Origin: JAJPXC01 sp964520525
GTDB taxonomy: Bacteria > Bacteroidota > Bacteroidia > Bacteroidales > Muribaculaceae
Reading direction: 5' to 3'
Assembly: GCA_964520525.1 (NCBI GenBank)
Contig: CAZFNR010000002.1
Coordinates: forward strand, 117,782 to 181,781
Length of the DNA: 64,000 bases
The position numbers were made by a program, and so were the translations under genes. Shown here piece by piece: positions 10,120 to 18,182 of the stretch. The notes under the pieces were generated by a model. It was not told where the DNA came from, did no database searches, and saw only the letters and a program-made list of their open reading frames with translations. Each line of letters opens with the position of its first letter. The first letter of the stretch is position 1.

Positions 10120-11169
10120 TCAGTTTGTAAAATCATGATGATAACGCACCAAATCTTGCGCCTGTCTGAAATCAGTCGGGGAACCTATGTCAATCCACGT
10201 CCCGTTAATCGGGAAATAAACCACCTTCTCCCCGCGGGCAATGGCATCTTCCACGAGGTCGGTCGCGTCAGTGACCTTATCGGAAGGTAACGCATCGAGC
10301 AAACGGTTTGAAATCATATATATGCCGGCGTTGGCATAATAAGAATACGACGGTTTTTCCTCTATTCCCGTGATGTTGGAGCCGTCTGTCGCCAATATCG
10401 CATAAGGAACCGATACCGAATACGGGATTGCCGCCACAGTAACCGCAGCGTCTTCCGACGTGTGACGAAGATACATATCCTCAAGCGAAATGGAGGTAAG
10501 CAGGTCAGAGTTCATGACCAACGTAGTTCCGTCGGGATTGTCGCGCTTGACCAACGACGCTGCCCCTATAGTGCCGAGGGGGCGTTCTTCCACGACACAT
10601 TTCACCTTGATACCGGATACCGGCGTTGAAAAATGGTCTATTATTTTCTCTGCGAGATAGCGCGCGGTCACAGTGACATCGCTGACACCCACTCGAGCCA
10701 ATGCCTCTATATTGTAATCAATTATAGCCTTGCCCCCCACCTCAAGCAACGGTTTGGGCGTGTCAAGCGTCAAAGGGCGCAAACGCTCCCCCCTTCCACC
10801 GGCCATAAGTATCGCACTTATGGGAAGCAACGAATGTGTCAACGTGAGGTCATAAATCCGCGTCACGCATCCGTCAGCATCAAGTGCTGGCAGAAGTTTG
10901 ATTCCCGCCTCGCGAGCCGCCTTCATAACAGCCACATCGACACGACCATCCCTGATTGCACTGAAATCACGGCGCATAGCGTCTTTGAGCGGAGATGTCA
11001 GCGACAATCCCGAAAGCAGACCGCGGCGCACATCCCCATCGGTCAAAGTCCCGGTCATTACCCCATCGTCATTGACGGCGAAAAGTGTCATCACCCCCCC
11101 CGAAAGAGCGTTCAGCCGTTCAAGAGCGGTAATAACCTGTAATTTTTCATTTATTATATGTCGATTCAT
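10120..11169 (-). CDS. CBS-domain sugar nucleotidyltransferase, PtmE-like
   Basis: 349 residues. A CBS pair (about 1-115; GTLTDGDVRRGLL is a typical CBS end) is fused to a GT-A nucleotidyltransferase domain starting LMAGGRGERLRPLT near residue 121, with the metal-binding MNSD around 218. This fusion matches PtmE, which makes GDP-glucosamine at the entry of the GDP-linked legionaminic acid pathway in Campylobacter. It follows legF- and legG-like genes on the same strand (46-bp gap), which supports that reading; alone, the domains would only say hexose-1-phosphate nucleotidyltransferase. The CBS pair may bind a nucleotide regulator. Ends 97 bp before obgE. Confidence 0.75.
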   Translation of the reverse strand: MNRHIINEKLQVITALERLNALSGGVMTLFAVNDDGVMTGTLTDGDVRRGLLSGLSLTSPLKDAMRRDFSAIRDGRVDVAVMKAAREAGIKLLPALDADGCVTRIYDLTLTHSLLPISAILMAGGRGERLRPLTLDTPKPLLEVGGKAIIDYNIEALARVGVSDVTVTARYLAEKIIDHFSTPVSGIKVKCVVEERPLGTIGAASLVKRDNPDGTTLVMNSDLLTSISLEDMYLRHTSEDAAVTVAAIPYSVSVPYAILATDGSNITGIEEKPSYSYYANAGIYMISNRLLDALPSDKVTDATDLVEDAIARGEKVVYFPINGTWIDIGSPTDFRQAQDLVRYHHDFTN

Positions 11170-11215
11170 CGGGATTGTTCTATCTATGCGATTATTATCT
11201 TTAACAGTTACTTAT

Positions 11216-11911
11216 CTATCTATCTATACTCATGCCGGCTAAAGCCTCGGCCACCACCCAGTCGCGAGGGGTGTCAAGATCTATGCTGCGCTCGCCGGGC
11301 ATCTCAACAGGTATTCGACGAGGAAACGCTCCAAGAGGCATCTTTCGGAGCGACTCAGGATTGATTACATAAACGGCCCCGTTTATCTCCCAAGCCGGTG
11401 GACACTCTTGCCGACGCGTATAAAGCCCGTCCCCCTTGGATATATGCAGAAAACCTGTTTCGAGATCAGTCTCATAACAATTGTAATATGGGTTTGACGT
11501 TGCCGGCACAACCGAGACCACCATATCAATATCAGGGGTGTATCGGTCAAGACAACGCCTGACATCATCGACCGTCCTGAGCGGAGACGTAGGCTGCAGC
11601 AACAGCACGCAATCGTAGTCTAAACCCATGTCGTCGGCCCAGCCCATGACATCAAGAATGACGTCTCGCGACGACGCTGTGTCGGTAGCGAGACAATCCG
11701 GCCTCATGTATGGAACCGACAAACCGGTCTGGCGGCCCACTTCGGCTATCTCATCGTCATCGGTCGAAAGGATGACACGTTTATCGGGGGCTACCTGCCG
11801 CGCCACATCAATGGAATAATGTATCAAGGGGCGACCAAGGAACGGCTTTATGTTCTTTCGCGGAATACCTTTACTCCCCCCACGCGCAGGGATAACAACA
11901 AGTGGTTTCAT
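11216..11911 (-). CDS. CMP-nonulosonate (acylneuraminate) cytidylyltransferase, LegF/NeuA-like
   Basis: 231 residues. Activates a nonulosonic acid (sialic, legionaminic or pseudaminic type) with CTP to the CMP-sugar. Seen: IPARGGSKGIPRKN at residues 6-19 (the CTP-binding signature), LQPTSPLR near residue 91 and the IDLDTPRDW ending that carries a metal-binding Asp pair. With a PtmE-like and an epimerase gene beside it, legionaminic acid is the best guess. The start codon lies only 4 nt from a promoter box, so the mRNA is probably leaderless. The 3' end contains a TATC tetranucleotide run (11213-11224) that includes the stop codon. Confidence 0.85.
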   Translation of the reverse strand: MKPLVVIPARGGSKGIPRKNIKPFLGRPLIHYSIDVARQVAPDKRVILSTDDDEIAEVGRQTGLSVPYMRPDCLATDTASSRDVILDVMGWADDMGLDYDCVLLLQPTSPLRTVDDVRRCLDRYTPDIDMVVSVVPATSNPYYNCYETDLETGFLHISKGDGLYTRRQECPPAWEINGAVYVINPESLRKMPLGAFPRRIPVEMPGERSIDLDTPRDWVVAEALAGMSIDR

Positions 11912-11915
11912 AGTG

Positions 11916-11923
11916 CAAATTTA
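11916..11923 (-). promoter_or_regulatory. -7 promoter box of the LegF-like gene
   Basis: TAAATTTG on the minus strand, 4 nt before the ATG, within the 27-bp gap after the epimerase gene. It gives the cytidylyltransferase and PtmE-like genes their own probable promoter with a leaderless start. Confidence 0.55.
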
Positions 11924-11938
11924 ACACATTTCTGTCAA

Positions 11939-13144
11939 TCAAATGTTGTCAGGCATAGGGATGTCGTAGAATTTTTTACTGCGTAAAGCTTCAAGCGGGT
12001 ATGTAGCCACGGCCTCGACGATAGTGTTCAAAGTATCCGGGCGGTAATATGGGTTTACGACTCCGGCTGCTAACTTGCGAAATTCAACGGAAAGAGCCAT
12101 GGATATAGCCCCGGCTATGCTGTCGGCATCATCAGCCGCATGAATCACCGACTCAGCCGCTATACGGCCTCGCTGGCGCATACCGATGTCGACTGTCGGG
12201 ATACCCGCCGACGGCACTTCGACTATGCCGCTCGACGAATTTCCTACAACCGCACCGACGCAGCCCAACGCCGACAAATAACGGCGGCGGCCCAACGACG
12301 GAACAACCCAGACCCTACCCGGCCAACGGTCGGCATATCCATGTATCATCTTTATAATCACCTCCCCGCGGGCATCATTGTTGGGATAAGTAAACAAGAT
12401 TTTCGACTCGGGAAATCGGTCGAGAGCGTCGAGAAGCGACTGCATACGCCCCGCCACATCGGCATCATCAGCCGTAGCAGGATGCATAGTCACCAATAGA
12501 GTGTCGCGGTCAAGCGGCATACCGATTGACGAAGCAAGCTCCTCTTTTGTCAACAGCTCCGAGCTCGATAGGTTATAAACACCGATAGCGCCTGCGTTTA
12601 TCACCCTTTCAGGAGCCTCCCCCATCGCAATCACACGTCGCCTATATGGCTCGGTAGCCGTGAAATGCAGCGATGACAATTTGGTCAATGCGTGCCGTAT
12701 ATTGTCATCAATCGCCCCCTCCGATATTTCTCCGCCGGCAATGTGGGCTATCGGTATCCTCATCAGTGTGGCGGCTGTCGCTACCGCCAGCATCTCATAA
12801 CGGTCTCCGAGTATAAGCAACAGGTCGGGCCGCTGCCGCTCAAACGCTCCCGCCATCCCCTCAAGGCAGCGAGCCGTCGCCTTTGCGGTATCAACGGGCA
12901 AGTCGCTTGCGGGCGTCATTTCCACCCGCTCTGACACCGATATACCGTCGGACAAAATCTCATCGACAGTATTACCAAAACGCGGGTCAAGATGCATATT
13001 GGTGGCTATAACGCTCAATTCAACATCGTGACGGCTGTCAAGACCGCGGGCAATACCGCTGAGCAGGCCCCAGTCAGCACGAGTGCTGGTGACAATGGCC
13101 ACCCTGCGCCGGGGTAACGGTTGTGATGCTTCACAGTTATTCAT
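11939..13144 (-). CDS. Hydrolysing UDP/GDP-sugar 2-epimerase, NeuC/LegG-like
   Basis: 401 residues from the ATG at 13144. Removes the nucleotide while inverting C2 to give a ManNAc-type sugar, the precursor condensed with PEP to a nonulosonic acid. Seen: N-terminal TSTRADWGLL (about 18-27), LILGDRYEM, HIAGGEISEGAIDD and the NSSSGIVE phosphate loop of the WecB/NeuC family. The frame continues upstream to 13264, but those codons translate the tRNA gene (the familiar VGSSPAPAT of tRNA reading), so that extension is false. The start is only 17 nt after a terminator run, so expression may depend on read-through from the tRNA. The synthase (NeuB/LegI) is not in the window. Confidence 0.85.
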   Translation of the reverse strand: MNNCEASQPLPRRRVAIVTSTRADWGLLSGIARGLDSRHDVELSVIATNMHLDPRFGNTVDEILSDGISVSERVEMTPASDLPVDTAKATARCLEGMAGAFERQRPDLLLILGDRYEMLAVATAATLMRIPIAHIAGGEISEGAIDDNIRHALTKLSSLHFTATEPYRRRVIAMGEAPERVINAGAIGVYNLSSSELLTKEELASSIGMPLDRDTLLVTMHPATADDADVAGRMQSLLDALDRFPESKILFTYPNNDARGEVIIKMIHGYADRWPGRVWVVPSLGRRRYLSALGCVGAVVGNSSSGIVEVPSAGIPTVDIGMRQRGRIAAESVIHAADDADSIAGAISMALSVEFRKLAAGVVNPYYRPDTLNTIVEAVATYPLEALRSKKFYDIPMPDNI

Positions 13145-13160
13145 GTGGCTATATAGAATT

Positions 13161-13191
13161 AAAAAAAGGTCGATTGCTATTGCAACCGACC
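13161..13191 (-). terminator. Intrinsic terminator of tRNA-fMet
   Basis: On the minus strand a 10-bp stem (GGTCGGTTGC / GCAATCGACC, one G-T pair) with a 4-nt AATA loop is followed by seven T. It sits between the tRNA and the epimerase ATG. Confidence 0.85.
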
Positions 13192-13206
13192 CTATCCTCA
13201 TTTTAG

Positions 13207-13278
<72 letters not shown>

Positions 13279-13298
13279 ATGTTTCTATTTTGCGAGTG

Positions 13299-13329
13299 CA
13301 AAGATACGGCCTTATTCATAATCGGCAAA
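13299..13329 (-). promoter_or_regulatory. Promoter of tRNA-fMet
   Basis: Minus strand: TTTG (13326-13329), 19-nt spacer, TATCTTTG (13299-13306). Both elements match the Bacteroidota consensus exactly, about 20 nt before the tRNA 5' end. Confidence 0.8.
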
Positions 13330-13443
13330 ATTTTTACCCCGCTTGTCGAGTTAAAAAATGCAAAAGCAACCCGGCTTTTGGTTTTAGCCTAAAATAATCC
13401 GATGCGACTCCGGATTTTGCGATGAAATACGATAGTTTTTCAT

Positions 13444-13451
13444 TAATTTTG
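13444..13451 (+). promoter_or_regulatory. -7 promoter box of hpt
   Basis: TAATTTTG, 19 nt before the hpt ATG. No clear -33 partner. Confidence 0.6.
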
Positions 13452-13470
13452 CACCCATATTTACTTTTCG

Positions 13471-14019
13471 ATGGAAACTGTTACATACAACGGGCTTACA
13501 TTCAAGCCTTACATTGAGAAAGCGCAGATTGACGAGCGCATAGCGGAACTTGCGCAAACAATAAAGTGCGACTGCCAAGGCAAAACGCCATTGTTTCTAT
13601 GTGTGCTAAGTGGTGCGTTCCCATTTGCGGCCGACTTGTTCAGAGCTGTCGACATGGATGCCGAAATATCGTTCATCAGGCTTAAAAGCTATGAAGGCAC
13701 CGGAAGCACAGGCGTCGTCAAAGAGGTGCTCGGCCTCTCCGAGGACATAAAGGGGCGCACGGTAATCGTTGTGGAGGACATCATAGACACGGGGAACACA
13801 ATCGACCGTCTGCTCAAGACGCTGAAGAGCTATGAGCCTGCCGATATAAAGGTAGCCACGTTACTGTTCAAGCCCGAGTCGCTCAGATGCGACGTCAAGC
13901 CCGACTATGTCGGATTCTCCATACCGCAAAAATTCATAATCGGCTTCGGACTTGATCTTGACGGACTTGCCCGCAACCTTCCCGACATCTATATCCTCGA
14001 AGAACAAACCGAGGAATAA
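13471..14019 (+). CDS. hpt: Hypoxanthine phosphoribosyltransferase
   Basis: 182 residues. Salvages hypoxanthine (and guanine) to IMP/GMP with PRPP. Seen: the PRPP-binding motif VVEDIIDTGNT (about 107-117), LSGAFPFAADL for the flexible-loop side and FSIPQKFIIGFGLDLD near the C-terminus, which contacts the purine. Full length for the type I PRTase family. Followed 111 bp later by adk on the same strand; the two are commonly linked in Bacteroidales. Confidence 0.93.
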   Translation: METVTYNGLTFKPYIEKAQIDERIAELAQTIKCDCQGKTPLFLCVLSGAFPFAADLFRAVDMDAEISFIRLKSYEGTGSTGVVKEVLGLSEDIKGRTVIVVEDIIDTGNTIDRLLKTLKSYEPADIKVATLLFKPESLRCDVKPDYVGFSIPQKFIIGFGLDLDGLARNLPDIYILEEQTEE

Positions 14020-14130
14020 GATGGCGAAAACAACCACACAAATTCTACTACCATTCAAAGACAACACGGCCACCGTTTGGTCAAGAAACGGATTTTTATC
14101 AACAACCAACTTGAATAAAAACAAACTGCT

Positions 14131-14733
14131 ATGTTGAATTTGGTTATATTCGGGGCTCCGGGAAGCGGCAAAGGCACTCAAAGCGAGCTTTTGATTGAGG
14201 AATACGGACTTTTCCACATTTCCACAGGGGAAGTGTTGCGCGACCATATCGCACGCGGCACCGAGCTGGGTAAAATCGCCGACAGCTATATTTCAAAGGG
14301 ACAACTTATACCGGATGAACTGATGGTTGACATACTGTCACACCTGCTTGACACCGACGAACGCACCCGCAAGGGAGTGATTTTCGACGGTTTTCCACGC
14401 ACAATCAACCAAGCCAAAGCCCTGAAAAAAATGCTCGCCGAGCGAGGCTCGAAAGTTCACGCAGTCGTAGGGCTGGAAGTGGAGGACTCGGAACTTATCG
14501 AAAGGCTGCTCAAACGAGGCAAAGATAGCGGCCGAGCCGATGACAACCTTGAGACTATTACTCAACGTCTGCATGTGTATCACTCGCAAACCCAGCCTCT
14601 TCAAGAGTACTACCGTAACGAAGGAAAGTACCACTCCATCAACGGCTCCGGATCAATTGACGACATTTTTTCTTCAATAAAGCAATCTCTCGAGTGGGCA
14701 AAAGTTACGCCCAAAGAGTCAGTCAACCAATAA
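14131..14733 (+). CDS. adk: Adenylate kinase
   Basis: 200 residues. Interconverts AMP + ATP and 2 ADP. P-loop GAPGSGKGT at residues 8-16, AMP-binding ISTGEVLRDH, the DGFPRT motif, and a short LID region (RGKDSGRADDN), so this is the short, zinc-free form. The ATG follows a 111-nt leader after hpt; I see no separate consensus promoter, so co-transcription is likely. Confidence 0.95.
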   Translation: MLNLVIFGAPGSGKGTQSELLIEEYGLFHISTGEVLRDHIARGTELGKIADSYISKGQLIPDELMVDILSHLLDTDERTRKGVIFDGFPRTINQAKALKKMLAERGSKVHAVVGLEVEDSELIERLLKRGKDSGRADDNLETITQRLHVYHSQTQPLQEYYRNEGKYHSINGSGSIDDIFSSIKQSLEWAKVTPKESVNQ

Positions 14734-14746
14734 TTTTTCTTCCGCG

Positions 14747-16858
14747 TTGAACAATAAACTAAAATTGGCATTAGCGTCAATCGCAGCAGTGTCAATGGCA
14801 ACATCAGCCGCCTATGCGGTGCCAGCCAAACCGGGACTAATAAAGTACGCCACATCCGGGGGAGACTCGATTAGCGTGTACCTGCGCGGCGACGAACACA
14901 ACCACTTCTTCACCACATCAGACGGCTATATGCTACTACGAGGGGATGATGAAAAGTTCCGTTATGCCGTCCCCGTCGGCAACGAGCTTAAAGAGAGCCC
15001 AATGCTTGCATCAGACCCCGGAAAGCGTTCGGTAGACGCCGAAGCGTTGCTCTCATCATATGATAAGCAATCAGCTTATAACGTGCTTGAAAGCGCTAAC
15101 GCAGGAAAAACCCGACGCACAATAAAAAGTGTCGCACCCGAAGCGGGAGAATCCACTTTTCCAACCAAAGGTTCACCACACATCTGCATAATCCTTGTGG
15201 AGTTTGCCGACAACAGTCTATCGTTTGACACCGCGACATTTGTCAATATGTTCAACCAGCGGGGATTCAACCAAGACGGCGCAACAGGTTCGGTGGCAGA
15301 TTTTTTCAATCTGTCATCCAACGGTCAGTTCACCCCTAATCTCGATATCCTGGGGCCGGTCAAGCTGCCCAAGAATATGAGCTACTACGGCAGCAACAAT
15401 AGAAACGGCGACGATATCGCCCCCGAAGAGATGGTTATAGACGCCTGCACGTTGCTTGACTCCGACGTCGATTTCTCGGTATATGACACTGATAACGATG
15501 GAGTAATCGACAACGTGTATGTAGTGTATGCCGGATACGGTGAGTCGCAAGGAGCACCGGCCAATACAATCTGGGCTCATTCATGGGCCGTATACAGCAG
15601 TGCGGGCCGCACGAAATATCTCGACGGGAAACTACTCGACAATTATGCCACATCTAACGAGCTGAGCGGCACATACGGCACACGGCTTGACGGCATCGGC
15701 ACATTCTGCCACGAGTTCAGCCATGTCATGGGATTACCCGACCTTTACGCCACATCCTATACAAGCGCATTCACTCCGGGCAACTACTCGCTGATGGACC
15801 ACGGAAGCTACAACAACAACAGCCACACCCCACCCTCGCACTCAGGATATGAACGCTATTGCCTTGGCTGGATTGAGCCTGAGGTGCTTGAAGACCCCGA
15901 AACGGTATCGCTCGGATGCATTTCAGACGAGGGACACTACAATGACGTTCGCATCATCAAGACACCAAAAGAAAACGAGTACTTCATCGTTGAAAACCGC
16001 CAGCAAAAGATGTGGGACCAATACATTCCCGGCCATGGTATGCTCATCTGGCACATCGATTATAATCCATCGGTGTGGGCGACCAACAAATGCAACAATA
16101 CCCCAAGCCACCAGTATATCGACATCGAGGAGGCCGACAACATCCAAAGCGAATACACACGTTCGGGTGACCCGTATCCCGGCACTAAAGGTATCACATC
16201 ATTCACCGACGACACCAACCCCTCGATGAAAACATGGTCAGGGACATCGCTCAACGCTCCAATAACCAAGATACAAGAAAACAACGGTGTTATCTCATTC
16301 CTGTTCAAAGGGGGAGCCGATATATTTAACCCGGTGGTCGCTTTGCCCCCTGAGGCAGAAACCGGCATCAACCCGAAGAGCTTCACCGCCCGATGGAACA
16401 AAGTCAACAAAGCCAACGGTTATCTGCTCAGCGTCTACACCCGCTCAGAAAATGACACTACAGTGACCTACGTCGACAGCTTCGAGCGCAAGAATGTGGG
16501 TGACACCGACAAATTCGAAGTGACAGGTCTTACACCCGCCACAACTTACTATTATGTAGTGCAAGCCACGGACGGACTCAACACATCGGCAAAATCCAAT
16601 GAAATCACCGTGGTGACTCTCGAACCGTCAGGCGTAGGCGGCATAGTAGCCGACGACGAAACCGTCACTGTGACATCAATCGGCAAGAGACTGATTGTCA
16701 CAGCCACGACAGCCACGACAGTTGAAATCCATGGGCTTTCGGGTCGCAAAGTCACATCGGCAGAAATAAACGCAGGCAATTGGACAAGCCCCGAGCTGCA
16801 AACGGGGGTTTACATCGTCACAGCTGGCTTGCGTCACGTCAAAGTCATAATAGACTAA
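14747..16858 (+). CDS. Secreted M6-family metalloprotease with C-terminal sorting-like tail
   Basis: 703 residues. Signal peptide (residues 1 to about 24, ending SAAYA), an N-terminal propeptide-like region, then an immune-inhibitor-A type M6 peptidase domain with the zinc motif HEFSHVMGLPDLY near residue 322. A fibronectin-III-like domain follows (about 540-630, FTARWNKV to TYYYVVQATD), then a terminal 75 residues resembling type IX secretion sorting domains (VEIHGLSGRKV to GVYIVTAG). Likely an extracellular or surface protease. The only usable start before the signal peptide is TTG at 14747, 13 bp after adk; this is unusual but places the signal peptide exactly. No T9SS component is in the window. 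Confidence 0.8.
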   Translation: MNNKLKLALASIAAVSMATSAAYAVPAKPGLIKYATSGGDSISVYLRGDEHNHFFTTSDGYMLLRGDDEKFRYAVPVGNELKESPMLASDPGKRSVDAEALLSSYDKQSAYNVLESANAGKTRRTIKSVAPEAGESTFPTKGSPHICIILVEFADNSLSFDTATFVNMFNQRGFNQDGATGSVADFFNLSSNGQFTPNLDILGPVKLPKNMSYYGSNNRNGDDIAPEEMVIDACTLLDSDVDFSVYDTDNDGVIDNVYVVYAGYGESQGAPANTIWAHSWAVYSSAGRTKYLDGKLLDNYATSNELSGTYGTRLDGIGTFCHEFSHVMGLPDLYATSYTSAFTPGNYSLMDHGSYNNNSHTPPSHSGYERYCLGWIEPEVLEDPETVSLGCISDEGHYNDVRIIKTPKENEYFIVENRQQKMWDQYIPGHGMLIWHIDYNPSVWATNKCNNTPSHQYIDIEEADNIQSEYTRSGDPYPGTKGITSFTDDTNPSMKTWSGTSLNAPITKIQENNGVISFLFKGGADIFNPVVALPPEAETGINPKSFTARWNKVNKANGYLLSVYTRSENDTTVTYVDSFERKNVGDTDKFEVTGLTPATTYYYVVQATDGLNTSAKSNEITVVTLEPSGVGGIVADDETVTVTSIGKRLIVTATTATTVEIHGLSGRKVTSAEINAGNWTSPELQTGVYIVTAGLRHVKVIID

Positions 16859-16869
16859 TCCGGGGGGGG

Positions 16870-16918
16870 TGACAGCCATCTTAGACACTTCCTGTTGACA
16901 GCCGTCTTAGACACTTCC
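16870..16918. repeat. Two tandem 23-bp repeats, possible IS end relic
   Basis: Copies at 16870-16892 and 16896-16918 (TGACAGCC-TCTTAGACACTTCC core) differ at one base and are 26 bp apart in period. They start with TGACA, right after the G run. Repeated terminal motifs of this kind occur at ends of IS21-family elements, but no transposase is adjacent, so this is at most a relic. Confidence 0.6.
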
Positions 16919-17214
16919 GCTCGGCAAAATCAAATAAATTTGCTTTTTGCACTCGCTTATTCTAATCTTTCCAAATTTGACAGCGCCTACGGTATGCTGT
17001 TGTTCTATAGCGGCTTATGGCCGTGCGGAATAAGCTAGCATCTTGGCGGATTCGGCATTAACACATTCTAACACAGCCACTTGCTATTGCCTTCTTGCTT
17101 CTCGCGGTGATAACCTGATTTTGCCGTGTTGAAGCGACAAACTCGGTGCGGCACTAGCCAGACTGTATCTGACCCTTCAAAATCATAAAATCCGAGACAA
17201 AAGCATCCAATCAG

Positions 17215-17277
17215 TCGCAAGTTTGTTCGCAATAAAATAGCGTTATCCTTGATACATCATGGCAACCTTTATTGAAA
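17215..17277 (+). repeat. 63-bp interspersed element, copy A
   Basis: Aligns without gaps to 26117-26179 with 50 of 63 identical bases. The core AATAGCGTTATC is exact in both. Both copies are intergenic. Confidence 0.75.
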
Positions 17278-17338
17278 TAGTCGTAGATAGATGCTACTTT
17301 AGGAATAGATTGATATTCTTAATCCGCATATAATTTAG

Positions 17339-17346
17339 TAGCTTTG
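17339..17346 (+). promoter_or_regulatory. -7 promoter box of the YitT-like gene
   Basis: TAGCTTTG matches TAnnTTTG exactly, 29 nt before the ATG at 17376. Confidence 0.65.
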
Positions 17347-17375
17347 CATTTCCAATCCGATAAATTGTTAGAACG

Positions 17376-18134
17376 ATGCAGTTAACGCAAATCGTGCCGA
17401 CGAAGAGTCGTGTGATTTCATTCGTCTGGCAACATACATTGCTTTTATTCTCTCTTTATTTAATGACGCTCGGAGTCGTTCTTTGTATCAGATCCGACCT
17501 CGGTTGTGGCGTCATTTCATCTATTCCACTATCGTTTTCATTAGCAGGAGAAAACGGTGTTGTTCCCGCCCTCTCGCTCGGTAACTATAATATAATCCAA
17601 AATATCATATTTGTTGTCTTACAGATAATGATACTTCGCCGCCGTTTTGAAATAGTTCAGCTGTTTCAATTGCTTATCGGTTGGGTATTCGGTTGGTTAA
17701 TGGACTTGAATATGATGTTGACAACCGGAATAGAGTGTAACGGATTACTTGAATGCTCGATAGCGCAAATCGTAGGATGTACGATAATGGCGGTAGGCAT
17801 TGCCTTTGAAGTTCGCTGCGGCTCGGTGACTATGCCTGGCGAAGGCTTGCCTGTCGCAATCAGCCAAATATCAGGAAAGCCATTTCCGAAGATAAAAATC
17901 TATATAGACACGTTGCTTGTGATCCTTGCGGTCGCAAGCTGTTACTTATTCTTTGGAGAATGGCAATGGAATATAATCGGACCGGGAACGCTTTTCGCTA
18001 TGGTTTATGTCGGTGTGATTGTCAAACTCATAGGGGGGCATATCAAATGGTTTGACAAATTACTCGAGTATCAGCCGGGATTTCGCCGATATATCGTTGG
18101 CTTGGCGAAATTCATTTATCACCGAGATATCTGA
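17376..18134 (+). CDS. YitT/YczE-like integral membrane protein (DUF6198 type)
   Basis: 252 residues with about five or six hydrophobic segments (near 20-42, 63-83, 92-112, 128-148, 176-196 and 208-228). The stretch GVVLCIRSDLGCGVISSIP and later SVTMPGEGLPVAI are typical of the YczE/YyaS membrane family, whose transported substrate is unknown. It has its own promoter and stands alone between the repeat-rich gap and the convergent dipeptidase gene. Family placement is from motif memory; function open. Confidence 0.7.
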   Translation: MQLTQIVPTKSRVISFVWQHTLLLFSLYLMTLGVVLCIRSDLGCGVISSIPLSFSLAGENGVVPALSLGNYNIIQNIIFVVLQIMILRRRFEIVQLFQLLIGWVFGWLMDLNMMLTTGIECNGLLECSIAQIVGCTIMAVGIAFEVRCGSVTMPGEGLPVAISQISGKPFPKIKIYIDTLLVILAVASCYLFFGEWQWNIIGPGTLFAMVYVGVIVKLIGGHIKWFDKLLEYQPGFRRYIVGLAKFIYHRDI

Positions 18135-18154
18135 GAAAAGACATCACAAAACGC

Positions 18155-18182
18155 GACGGCGGCTTCGCAAAAAGGAGCCGTC
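18155..18182. terminator. Possible bidirectional terminator between convergent genes
   Basis: GACGGC (18155-18160) can pair with GCCGTC (18177-18182) across a 16-nt loop, in the 46-bp gap between the YitT-like gene and the dipeptidase. The T tracts are poor. Confidence 0.35.

Larger units (their letters stand above)
16859..17375. other. 517-bp gene-free accessory gap
   Basis: Holds, in order: a run of eight G (16862-16869), two 23-bp tandem repeats (16870-16918), about 290 bp with no readable ORF on either strand, the 63-bp shared element (17215-17277) and the promoter of the next gene (17339). It looks like old insertion-element debris rather than a lost gene. Confidence 0.6.

Noticed and set aside
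11213..11224. TATC tetranucleotide run at the end of the LegF-like gene as phase-variation tract
   Set aside because: Only three units, at the very end of the frame; slippage would change a few C-terminal residues at most.
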